From Lepidodermella squamata (lineage: Eukaryota; Gastrotricha), in NCBI GenBank assembly GCA_047495785.1, contig JBLDXI010000010.1, positions 2,170,001-2,234,000 on the forward strand: a stretch of DNA of 64,000 bases. The letters are read 5' to 3'. Below, piece after piece: positions 43,165 to 54,419 of this stretch (positions are counted from its first letter, which is position 1; each line of letters opens with the position of its first letter). The translations under genes and the position numbers were made by a program. Below the pieces are notes generated by a model. That model was not told where the DNA came from. It saw only the letters and a list, made by a program, of their open reading frames with translations, and did not search any database.

Positions 43165-44032
43165 ATGTCGAAAGAAGGATCTTCATGTCCGTTTTCAAGT
43201 GCCTTGAAAAAGGAGAAAGAAATCGGCTTCTTCACGTATCGAATCCCATTTTTCATTCAAATGGCCATCGCCGTCGGCATATTCGCCGTCGCGTATCAAT
43301 GGGTCGATAGCCGTGACATCAAATTCGAAGGCACCAACAAAGTCGAGGCCCGTCTCGCCCTTGCCATCCGATGCCTGGCCTTTTCGATCACGCCCGTTTT
43401 CTACGCCTTGTTGACGGTTTCGATCGGCCGATTCACATCGCCGGCTTGTGACCCGACGTCCGGCAATGAGGCGCTAATTGCCCTGAGCCAACGCATTCTG
43501 GTCAACACCTTCGAGCAGTTTCTACTCCACGCTTTTGTCCTGCTGTCGTTCAGTACGATTCTCGATGAATCATCGTCCAAGTAAGATAGCCAATTTGATT
43601 TCAATAATTCAAAAAATGAAATTCAAAAAATTGAAATTTGTAAATTCAAAATTCAAAACCTACCTTTTTGTAATTTAATTATAAAGAAAATATCAAATCG
43701 ATATTTTTTAATTTTTCAAAAATTTCAACTTCATCAAAAAATTGAAATTATTTTTAATTTGATGTAATTTAATATTTTGAATTGATATCATTTGGTGCTA
43801 AAATAAGTTGACTAATTTTTACAGATTTATTCCGATGCTTTCGTTCATTTTCGTCCTCGGCCGTGTGGCGTTCATCGTCGGCTACCGCATGCATACGAAA
43901 GGCCGCGTTCTCGGTTTCGTTCTCACCCTCCTGCCCACCCTGCTCACGCTCATCTGCGTGCTCTCGCACCTGATCAAGGGCGGCGTCGCTGGGCTGGCCG
44001 AGTTCAACAAAGCAACTGCTAAATCACATTGA
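43165..44032 (+). CDS. TMEM79/MAPEG-like membrane protein 1
   Basis: Exons 43165-43580 and 43825-44032 join in phase (AA|A, Lys) to give 207 aa. The intron is 244 nt, GTAAG..TTTACAG. Four hydrophobic segments are visible: FFIQMAIAVGIFAVAYQWV, AFSITPVFYALLTVSIG, FEQFLLHAFVLLSFSTIL and FIPMLSFIFVLGRVAFIVGY, the last continuing to LTLLPTLLTLICVL. The motifs RILVNTFEQ and LGRVAFIVGYR match the N..EQ and GR..Y..GY signatures of MAPEG proteins, in the arrangement of TMEM79. A glutathione-dependent activity cannot be judged. It is a tandem paralogue of the gene at 46017 with the same intron position. Confidence 0.8.
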
Positions 44033-46016
44033 TGAAGAACAGATGAAAACTCGGATATTACATTAAATTATGATTATTTGTTGTCGCGAAGAATAAAAAA
44101 ATTCAAAAGGGTGGCTCCAAAGGTTCGATTAAAATCATTCAATTAAAATAGTTCCTGCCCATTTTTCAATTTTTGCAAAATTGGTATATATCGCCAGAAA
44201 TATAGTAAAATTTATATTGCAGATAAATAGGTAAATTGAAACTAATTTCATGTACACTTTTTTTTTTATAAAATTTCAGAATCGTTACAAAAAATCGTAT
44301 ATTTTTAATTTTTTTAATTTCTTTTAAAATTCTGGAAATAGGTGTTGAAATACGTTTACAGTGTTTTGGCTCAAAAGTTGGGAATTAAAATCAAGACCCT
44401 GCATCTATTAGCCAATAAATACGATAATGAAGCTTATCCCCTGGCTGGACTTTGAGCGGACGGTCACCTTGCCAAGTGATGAATTCTGGAACTCATATAG
44501 ATAAAAAAGCAAAAGAGTATACTAATATTTTTATTTGCTGCCAGGCCGGAACGCGAAAAAACCAGGCTTATACTATCGCCGCGAGCGTTTACACACTGTA
44601 GCATGAGAGATTATTTATTCAACCACTCGTGGCCATTTTTTGCTGCGATTAGGAAAAAAAACCTTGTTTTGCCTCATGTTGTATAGGGTGTATAGACGAC
44701 GACGGTCCGCGGTCTCTGCTGCCTGTCTCAACGCTATATCGGTCGGAATGATTTTTTCCTCACGTTTTTTACCCCGATTTGAGCGCGTGTATATAAGATG
44801 GCTCGCGGAATCCAGATTAAACACTTCCATCGTATTCCTAATTTTCTACACTATCCTATATCAGCTTTCAGTAAGGAATATTTTTCATTGGGTTGGGCTC
44901 TGCCTTGGCGTGATTCTCTAGCCTAATTTGATCGTGATTTTTTGTGAATGAGAATTTATCCAACCAGGTAGTGAGAAACATTACGATGTTTATTTAGAAT
45001 TCGCTCCCATTTTATTGAACACTAATTTTGCGGAGAAGAAATTTAGCAGTAGAGCGAGAATTTTCAAATGGCAATTCAAAATCATCTTTTCAAAATGCTT
45101 ATTTTCGGTTGAAAATCCGGGAATTATTGGGAAATTATTTGGTTTATTTCCAATTCCATTGGTCAGCTGCTTGTTTACCGAAGCTGTTTTTAATATTAAA
45201 TTTTTTTTTAATATGAAACTGAATTTTTATTTAGCCTAGGCATTATTGAATATTTATTTGAAATTAATAGATTAGCTCTAAAGTTGAGACTCCGATAATT
45301 CGATTTCTTTGTAATATGGGAAGATTTAAGCGATTTCCGTAGAATCTCAAATTTTTATTTATCATGCCTAGCTTTTAGATTTCCCTATCTTAATCATTTG
45401 TCAACGTGAACACCTCAGCTTACGAGCAGCCTGCAGCCTGCAAAGCCGATACCGGTTATCAATTTCAAGTATCGATTTCAAAAATCAGTGATTTTTCCGA
45501 TATCAACCTCCTTGGAACCCACCGTCTATAACTTTGATATATGTCGTATATAATGTCGATTTTTATGTAATGTTAACTTTACATAGACCCAGCCTATGTA
45601 ATGTCGACTTTAAACGTGTAAAGTCGACATTAGATATTTAGAGTTAACTTTAAATGGCATTTAAATGAAAACAGCTATGTAATGTGAGCCAGATGGTGTT
45701 TTTGAATGATTACGCCTAACAGATGTGTCTGAACTTAACAAGCTAGGCCTGAAGTTAGAGTCATAATTCATTACCTTCTAATGACCTATATACCTTCTAG
45801 ATTCAAACTGCAAAGAATCCAAAGAGTTAAGTGTTAGGCGCTTAATTTAAGCTGGAACCTCAATTTTAATAAAAATTAATATTTCCTCTTTTTAAATTAC
45901 ACTTTTAAGTAATTTTAGAATTTTTCCTCACGAGTTCTGAGGCATTTTTATAGGTATATCAATATCTCAAATCTCAATTTCCTATTTCCTAGAATTTTTA
46001 TAAATTTTCGAGCAAA
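44033..46016. other. Intergenic with a palindrome at ~45598-45632
   Basis: AT-rich with several low-complexity stretches. 45598-45632 contains TAATGTCGACTTTA and its inverted copy around a short loop, within a larger set of AATGTCGA/GTTAACTTTA motifs that look like a small degenerate MITE. No gene recognised. Confidence 0.45.
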
Positions 46017-47323
46017 ATGACGAAAGACGGTGTGAAAAAGGAGAAGCAAGAGTCTGACGTTGGTTTCCTAACCTCACGAATTCCTTACGTCATTCAAATC
46101 GCCGCCGCAATCGCCATTTTCGGCGTCGCTTATCAATGGACCGACAACCAGGACATCGTTATCAAGGGCATGGATCGACTCGAGGCGCGACTCGGCCTCG
46201 CCGCGCGCTGCCTCGGCTTCTCGGCCTCGGCCTATGCCTTCACGCTGCTCACCGTGTCGCTGGGGCGCTTTTTGTCGCCGGCTGTTGATCCGTTCTCGGG
46301 CAACGAACACCTGTTGGCGATTAGCCAGCGCATCCTCATCAACACGCACGAACAGTTTGTCTTTCACATGATCAACATGGTGGCGCTGAGCACTTTTCTC
46401 GATGAAAAAACGGCCAAGTAAGTGAAGCTCCAAAGTATATTAGGCCATAACTTTCTGAAAATTCGATTGAAAATGGCTAAAAATGCCCCAGAAAATTATC
46501 AAAGGGTACCGTTACCAGAATAGTAGGGTTTTCCAAGATTCAAGTCTCAAATATTCAAAATTTATATACTTGGACCTTCATCGATTCTACTATCGACGTT
46601 ACAAATCAGTGATTTTTCCGATCTCAGAAATCAAGAAAGCAAGCCAAGTACCATAGAGAACGTTCTCTACGGATCGTACATACCTTAGGCTAACATTTAG
46701 CCTAATCATCCTTTCGTGCGAAATGGGAAAAATGAAAAATGTCGGATGAACACAAAATCGAGAAAATTTAGCTCTGGATCCTAAAATTACCCAAAGATAT
46801 ATCGAAAAATATCAGACCATTTTTTAATTTGTAATTTTGATGAAATTATCGAACATTTGAATGAACTTTATATTTCGGAACTTGGAAACTCACCTATCTT
46901 TCGGTCAATGTTTGAAGTGGGAGAAGGTGAAATTATACAAAATTGAAATGACCCAATATTTGCTTTAATCAGCGACCAGATCAGCCAATGAACTTGACCT
47001 ATTTTCGAGATAATATTTTTTTAATTATTATGATTAAGGAGCATTCCATTCTCCCTGGAATTATTCTTCGAAGCTAAAAAAAAGCTAAAATTGATTTTCC
47101 TGTTTTCGTTTCAAACAGATTTCTGCCCATGCTATCGTGCGTGTTCGTGCTCGGCCGCATTCTCTTCATCATCGGCTACCGCATCCACGAGAAGACGCGC
47201 GCCCTCGGCTTCGCGCTAACCATGATGCCCAACTCGTTCACCATCGTCTGCATCAACACTCTGCTGTACAAGCGCGGTCTCGCCGGCGTGGCCGAGTCGA
47301 TAATTTGGAACAAGGCTAATTAA
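46017..47323 (+). CDS. TMEM79/MAPEG-like membrane protein 2
   Basis: Exons 46017-46417 and 47119-47323 join through AA|A to give 201 aa. The intron is 701 nt (GTAAGT..AAACAG). It has the same four hydrophobic segments as the paralogue at 43165 (IPYVIQIAAAIAIFGVAYQW; FSASAYAFTLLTVSLGRF; EQFVFHMINMVALSTFL; LPMLSCVFVLGRILFIIGYR). The signature residues RILINTHEQ and GRILFIIGYR are conserved. Coding GC is clearly higher than in the flanking intron. The product is probably an endomembrane or plasma-membrane protein. Confidence 0.8.
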
Positions 47324-48350
47324 TCGCCTATCAACATGATATTGAAACTAGCCAAACTCAAGCATCATATTCGATGAAATGAAAAATATTCGATTGATTG
47401 TTTGAGGAATTGTCATTATCGACGAAATCACTGACCGTGAAACCGGAGATACAGAAATAAAGTAAAATTCTGAAATATATGGATCACTGAAGTCTAACCA
47501 CTTTAGGAATAACTTTAAACCATGCAAAACCTCAAGCTCACAAAAATGGCTGATTTCGTTTAGCGTTGAGCCCTTCGAAACGCCCTCATACCAATTCAGT
47601 GCACGATGTAGGATCGTGGAGCCATAGGGAGTGCGTTCGAGCAATCGGCCGAGATAGACTCGAGTAGAGGGGGGAAAGGGGTACCTCGGTACACTTCGCA
47701 GACACTTCGTAAAAACTCAAAGCCCAATGACAGCTTTTTCGAACACCCATTATTTAAAATAATCCTGTGGGTGGCTACAACCCCAGGGTGTCTAAAAGGC
47801 ATATCTCCGAGCTAGGGAAATCGTGTGAATCCGGTGAAAACGGATAATAATGACCAGAGTCTCGTAGGCTTGGTGATGAGCTTAGGACCCTTTTTGGGAC
47901 TGTCACCAAACGGCACTATAAATTGTTAAAAACACCGATTTTGCGAAGACCCAATTGAATGCATTTCTAATTTCTAGGTAGATCTTGTCATGAACTTTTT
48001 CTTTGAGAGCGGCTTCCTAGCTATCACCGATCTCGATATAGCTCAAGTGTGACACCAGATAAGGTCACGTGACCAACTAGACACTGGAATTTCTCCGTAA
48101 CCATAACTGATAAAAATATGGTGTTTTCGGATTCTTTCTACCAACTCTGTTTTCTATCGAAATAGCGCGTGTAAATAGGGAAGGAAAAATAGAAGATTTT
48201 GTTTTTAATATTGTGGGCTATAGCATGTAGCAGCATGTAGCAACATCAAATATTTATTCGAGCAGAGCAATTTTATTTCAAAATGAGTTGAATTAAATAA
48301 CACTCTTTCAGAAACAGTCAAGATGCAATCAGCCTATTTTGGTCCATCTA
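47324..48350. repeat. 3' flank shared with 59220-59790 (segmental duplication edge)
   Basis: Blocks such as ATCACTGACCGTGAAACCGG (47430) and GGTGTTTTCGGATTCTTTCT recur with small changes at 59.23 and 59.58 kb, downstream of the second lectin gene. The duplication therefore extends past the coding region. No other gene is seen. Confidence 0.6.
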
Positions 48351-48357
48351 ACTTTTA

Positions 48358-51300
48358 AGACGTTGTTTTTTTGAAAGTTTCGCATGCAATAGCATTGAAA
48401 GGGTAGTCGCAGCTGATGTTGTCGAGATAGTAGTTCTGGGGGTAGGTTTTGAAGGCCGAGTAGAACCTGTAAGCGGTACATGCGCCTTCACCCTGAGGCT
48501 CATCAAAGGAATCCGTGCCGCCCCACTGCCGTTCAGGTGCAAGCGGCCAGAAGTTCGTGCCATCGACCCACGCGTAGCTGTTCGAGCCATCGTCAAGCAA
48601 ACGCAGGCCAATCATTGCCGTGATTTGTTGACCGCCGTTGTTGAGGAAGCCCCTTAAAATGCTCTGCTCAACTGCTGTTTTGACGGTGGCCAACTGGCCG
48701 CCGTTTTGCTCACACATCCGCTGGCCTTCCTCGAACGAACCGATTGTCTCGCTCAGTCTGATAAGAGAATAAACCTTTTGCGCCTTCACGCAGCTGGGCC
48801 TGTCAGGAAAAAGCGTGTCCGACGGCATCTGACGTTCGCCGAATCCACACTCTAAGAAGGACATAATAGAAAATACATTAGGTCGGAAAGAATCGGAAAA
48901 TTGTGCTGAAGTCTGATAATTGTAAAAAGAAACAGAACGAAAAGAAATTACCCAAAGCGCGGCAAGAAACTCTGGTTTTACTTATGCACCTAGCATATCC
49001 AGACTGAAAGAAACAGGCACAAGTTTCAATAGAACAACAGCATGTTACGTATATATTATGTTGTAAAACCTACCCTTTGATACAAAAGAGTTTCGCAGGC
49101 AAGACCGGTGTTATCATCGTAGCAATCGGCTGCTTCGAGGTAGAGGTCATTATGCCAGGTTCCAGGAACACCAGTTCTGCGCATTATAGCGCACGTTGGC
49201 CCTGAAATAATTTAAAATGTATCAATTTGTCGAGTGGGGCTTTCCAATCGGAATTTGAATTAAAATTACTGTATTCAGCTTTTGAGCGTAAAATTGTAAC
49301 TTTGCAAACCTCCTGGCGGTCTCACCGGCGATGCGTTCAACCCGGTGAAAAGGTCCACCGTATCCCCAGATTGCCATCTGTACTCCGAATTGTTGTCAGA
49401 AGCCATGCCAATCCATAAAGAATCGATGCCTTGAGCAGCGCGGCGCAATCTGTACAAATCAGCGGAATTGTAAATAGAGGCCAACTGGCCGCCTGAGAGA
49501 GTGCAAAGAGCTGCAGCCTCCTTGAAACGCCGGGGAAAAATCGAAACACGGAGAGGGGTGTAAACTCGATCGGCTTTATAGCAGTGATTCATCGTCAAGT
49601 AAGCTTGCGCCCTCGGAAACTGCTCCTCTGCCGGCAAGCACTCTTATAGTTAACAAAAGAAATCAGTCGCATAATTGGAATACTAGACCGCGGGAGAACT
49701 TACTGCTAATTGCTGGCACGCACCGCGAGATTCCGGTTGATTTGTCGATGCAGCGAATCACGCCATAATTTGGCGGCAAGCTTGGCGAAGAAGACGGCGA
49801 AGAAGACGAAGAAGAGGAAGGCGATTTCATCGTCTCGCAGATCGCAGCCGAATATAAGTTTTGAAATGAGCAGGGAACGTCATTCATGGAGTAAGCACCG
49901 GCGTAGGTCTGCATCCCGGCGCAATTTTCTGGAGGACTGCCTATAAGGTATTCAAATTCTTAGACTAGTTCTAAAAAAGTTTATTTAATTCGCACAAAAT
50001 GAGAAATCACTCATTTCTGGCAATTTTTTCGAACAAATCTTACCATTGGGCTCTCCGGAACCCCAAATGCTGAAATCCCCTTGGAATGGCGCACCATCGA
50101 CCCACTGGTATATGCTATTGTTGTTGACGAGGCCCAGCCAGCCGGCTTCCGGTTGTTGGATAACCGTAGTCGCGAAAGTCCTCAACGCAGCCAGATCATT
50201 CGCAGTCACCACAGTAGCTGGCTGGCCGCCCTTGGCGTAGCACAGCTGAAAAGCGCTTTCAAACGTGTTGACTGGGAACGATTGAGAACCGACGTAGAAG
50301 TCTTTGACGGCGGACTCGCAGTCGGCCTGCGTCGCGAAGCCGACATCAACAGGCATTTGCCTCTCGAAAGCTTTATCGCAGCCTATCAACAGAAAACTGA
50401 GGAATCTCGTGCGCGTGACGGAAATATGTTACCTTGAGTTGCAGGGACGCATCTCTTCCACGAGCCAGAGCGCGAATTAACACATCGTACAAAACCTGTT
50501 ACCTATTAACCCAAGATTATGCGGCGATTGCGTCACTGTTAGCAGGCTCACCGGAGGGTCGTAAGTTTCACAAATTACGGAACGAATGAAGCCGTTGGGA
50601 TCTTCACAATCCATGGGGGCGAGATAATAATCACTTGGAACATCATCGATTTCAAGCACGTGATTGAATGCAGAGCACTTGCCATTTGGAAACATTTGGA
50701 AAACGCCTGTTGTAACAACAGAAATTCGACTGCTTTTTAACTTGGAGTTTAGAGATTAAAGAGTCTTTATTAACGTCTCTATTTTAAATAAAGCACTTTC
50801 GAGTTCTGCCCTGGTAGGCCCGTTCCAGCTTATAACCTAGACTACTAAGTAGCCCGCTGAGAATCAGTTTTACTGCTGGTAGCCAACTGAGAATCGGTTT
50901 CACTGATCTTCTTACCTGCGGGTATCCGGAGGCCAGAAGGGAGATTTTCCACCGATGAGCCGTCATGCCACCTTTCACCGTTATCATCACGGATAATACC
51001 GCCCCAAGCCGAGAACCTACCAGTGCCGACCAGGCCGTTCGCGTAAAGAACCGCTCTAACTTGTTCCAACTCGGCTGCGCTTTTTATCGTCGCCACCTGT
51101 CCACCACTGGATCTGCACCGCTGTTTCGCTGTACGAAAATTTAGTATGCTCATGAACTCAATATATCATAAAATAGAGTAGAGAGTTATTAGGAGACACG
51201 TGCGTGGACATAATGTGTGGTGAAATCAGGAGTCATAAAGCTTATCATAAATTTCAAATTATTAGCGCTGCCTTTTCTTCAATTTGAATGGTAATTCCAG

Positions 51301-53103
51301 GAAAAGATTCGTCTGCCCGGCCAAGATCGATGCAAACAGCGCATGCGATTTAATGTTAGGTATGTATCTTTCCTATTTAACGCGGTCCTTTCTTGTAATT
51401 CGGTATTACTTTAGCTTCTAACCTTTTCTGCATAAGATGTGATCATCGTTGAACCTAAGGCAGGGCTTCTCAACGCCTCACCCTTGGCGACCCAAAATTC
51501 AAAATTTTTTACAAGGCTGTGAGCTGTGACCCTGTTTGCGATTTTCCCTCCCCCTCCCCCTTCCAGCTCGGCCGGGCCAGACAACAAAATGAGAATTTAT
51601 CCCACTGTTTTGTTAATTTTTGAAGGCTCTGGAGCGTGTTTTAGTAGAAAATATCCAAAATTTTCTCGCTTCGCTTGGTTATTAGCCGAAATGACCCGTC
51701 AATTTCGGCAAATACAGCACACAATTTTTTCCATCCATGTGAGCTCGGGGATCGAACATCGCACCCTGCTGTGACCCCTAATATTTCCATACCATCTTTT
51801 ATAGTTTTTCAGCGCGATAGAGTATTATCTGAACTTTATTTCGATATAAAAACCGTCTCGATCTCCGAAATTAGCTCTTTGACATCACCACGCGCGGCCA
51901 CTTTTCTTAAAAAGTTTCTTACAAATTTTGACTTATCGTTCGCGTAAAAGTCCAGTTTTACCCTCTGATTGGGCAGTCATTGTTGGCGTCGCGCACGGAA
52001 CTAAGCGGGATTCGGAGTTGAGCTAATTTTTTGCAAAGTGATGATTCCTAATTTGTGCAAAAAGATCACACCAAGACCTTTAAATTTCGGGGATGTGTAA
52101 AATATCTAGGAAATTTAAAGGTTTTTCGTAGCTAAGCTTTGGTATCGCATATAAAGCTTTAAATAAAAAAGTCCCAATATTCAGGACAGCACTATGGCGT
52201 TGGTAAAACTGGGATATTTTATGAAGTCTGTCATGGGATATTTCGATAAAGAATAAGCTTTTTAACCATCCGTAAGTGAATCGATAGCGACGAAATCATC
52301 GTTAGCAGCATAGAAGCGTTTCACAGCATTGACGCAGTCAGCTTTTGATGCAAATTCACGATTCGGCATTTTATAAAAACCAGCGAAACCACTACCACAT
52401 CCTGTTAGATACATAACAATTATAAATCGAGAACGAATGCAAAATGTTATACGTTTATACCTGTATCTGTAGGAACGCAGGTGACCGTGCCTCCATGTTT
52501 GCTGTCGATGCATCGAATATGTTTGACATCTGTGTCGAGAGGCTGAGGTATCTAATGCAGAATTTTTTACAAAAACATATAGATAATCCAAATTCGATAC
52601 TTTCCGACACATCACATTCGTAAAAGGTTTATATCTGAACTCTAGGATACAGCAGTTATCTTGCTATCTCACCTCGTCGCCAAATGTTTCGCAAAATATA
52701 GCACGGCTTGAACCTGCGAAGAGGCAATCGGCATTTGTCATGCCTTCAGGCGTGTAAACGCCGCAACCTAATTTCCCAAACGGCGTCAAAGGACTGCCAT
52801 CTCGCCATTTGCTGAAAGTCATCGGCACGCCATCTACCCAGACAAAACGAGCGCCGTTGTGTTTCAGCCCAACCCAACCGGCTGCCACATCGTTTGCCTC
52901 CATGAATTTCAGCATCATTTCATGCTCTTCCAAGCTTTTCACAGTGGCTAATTGTCCGTTCACAGCCAAGCACTGGAGATTCGCATCGGCGTAGCTACCT
53001 GTCGCTGGTATCAGGAAGTAAGACTTCTTCGCATTGAGGCAATCGGACTGCGTAAGAAAAATTCTGTTTCTCGGCATAATATTACTCAGCGAACCGGAAC
53101 ACC
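48358..53103 (-). CDS. Array of five C-type lectin domains (3' part of multidomain gene)
   Basis: Five CTLDs are read in order on the minus strand: CTLD1 53103-~52670 (AAGWVGLKHNGARFVWVDG); CTLD2 split over ~52400-52266, 51133-50918 and ~50706-50500; CTLD3 50389-50043 plus ~49930-49740 (AGWLGLVNNNSIYQWVDG); CTLD4 49637-49315 plus ~49203-49070 (LWIGMASDNNSEYRWQSG); CTLD5 48853-48358 (IGLRLLDDGSNSYAWVDG). The WxGL/W.D and spaced cysteines are typical. No clear EPN/QPD-WND calcium site is seen, so sugar binding is uncertain. Between domains lie ~25-residue two-cysteine linkers (HIRCIDSKHGGTVTC, VIRCIDKSTGISRC) and a poly-Ser tract (~49800). The same linkers occur upstream at 53.2, 53.7 and 54.35 kb, which suggests one gene with the astacin-like part. 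The product is secreted. Confidence 0.72.
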
Positions 53104-54400
53104 CTATAAGCATATATTGAAACTAGTTGAGCAAAACGTATCAGATAGCAGAACTATTTTCATTCGCCAAGAAACAGGATACGGTTCCAGCTGCGTTGAT
53201 GCTAATGCAACGAGCGTATCCGATCTTAAAAGCAAAACATCAGCAGTTCGCTAAATTTGCTGGGCTCTGAAATGACTTACATAATTCACGCATTTCTCAT
53301 TGTTCTCCGCGGCGAATTTTGATAGGCTAAATACTGCCATCTGCGAATAGAGATTTCAGTAATTTTGCCAAAGAATCGCGCTAATTATTTTCGAACCTCC
53401 GTCTCAGATGAAGAGTCGCACGCATCGGTAGTACATCGGAACTGCGAACCGTCATTTTTTGCGCAATATCGAACACTCTGTTAGGCAGAAAGATTTTACG
53501 GAAAATATAGGGTGATTTCGAGGATGAGCTTACTCCAGTCGCGCATGCGTCAATGCTACTGAAGACATTCCTGTCGAATTCTCTCTGAAGTTTGATTATT
53601 TACATTAATTCGGGGTTTAATCTCGGTAATTATTCACTTACGAGGCCGGCTGAGCATCCGGGTGTCTTTGGAGCGCAGACGAAATTTCTTTGATCGGAAT
53701 CGATACATCGAATCAGTTCAACCTGAAAGTTGATCACGAAACATTTTCTCCATTTTGGATAAAGCAAACAAAGCGTTGCAAAATTCAAAATTAGGCAAAC
53801 TCCTTCGGGTTTGACTTGGCCTGATTTATGGTTGGCTTTTGTATTGATACTACGTCCTTCCGAGTAGTTTGCGCGGAATTGCGAAAATCGAAGTTCTTCG
53901 ATGATTGTAACTCACGTTAGCCTTGCACAGGCCCACGGCCGGGTTGTAGTTGTTTTCGAGCCTGTCGAAATCTCTGTACCATAGAATCTTGAAATCGGAG
54001 GTTAAATACAATATTAAGGATAATATGAGATTACCCATACCCCGGTAAACCCAGTTGGACAGCCGTAATCGAGTGAAGTCAACTTGTATTCATTCGTGTC
54101 CTTGTTGAAGCAACAAACTGCAAACTGTAAGGTTCAACTTAACAAACTTGAATTCACGATGCGAAGAAGAACTAACTCCATTGATGCATGCGTCCACGGT
54201 CTGGTAGTATTTTATCGGGGTAGCCGGGTCAATGGGCGTTAACTTTAGAGAAAGACAGTGAACGAATATATGTCATCATTTATTTATAAATGACTTCGGT
54301 TAAAGGATCAGCGCAGCCTGGCAATTGCTCGCAGCCTATGAATTGCCCCGTGATCTTAGAAATGCACCGGGTGTACGGTGCTGTAAAGATTCGATGGTTT
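53104..54400 (-). CDS. Linker exons with repeated RCI[D/S] two-cysteine module
   Basis: Small splice-bounded exons encode YTRCISKITGQFIGCEQ (~54365), VCCFNKDTNEYKLTS (~54110), ILWYRDFDRLENNYNPAVG with CKAN (~53985), ELIRCIDSDQRNFVCAPK (~53710) and YARCISINAAGTVSCFLA (~53210). Each lies between GT-AG-like borders. They bridge the kringle domain and the first lectin domain and share the RCI..C pattern found between the lectin domains. Exact exon ends are not established. Confidence 0.5.
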
Positions 54401-54419
54401 AATGAAAAATACGAAATAA

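Noticed and set aside
50081-50437. 118-codon plus-strand frame repeated exactly at 61690-62046
   Set aside because: It is the antisense shadow of the CTLD3 exon. Its exact repetition only reflects the identity of the duplicated lectin exons.
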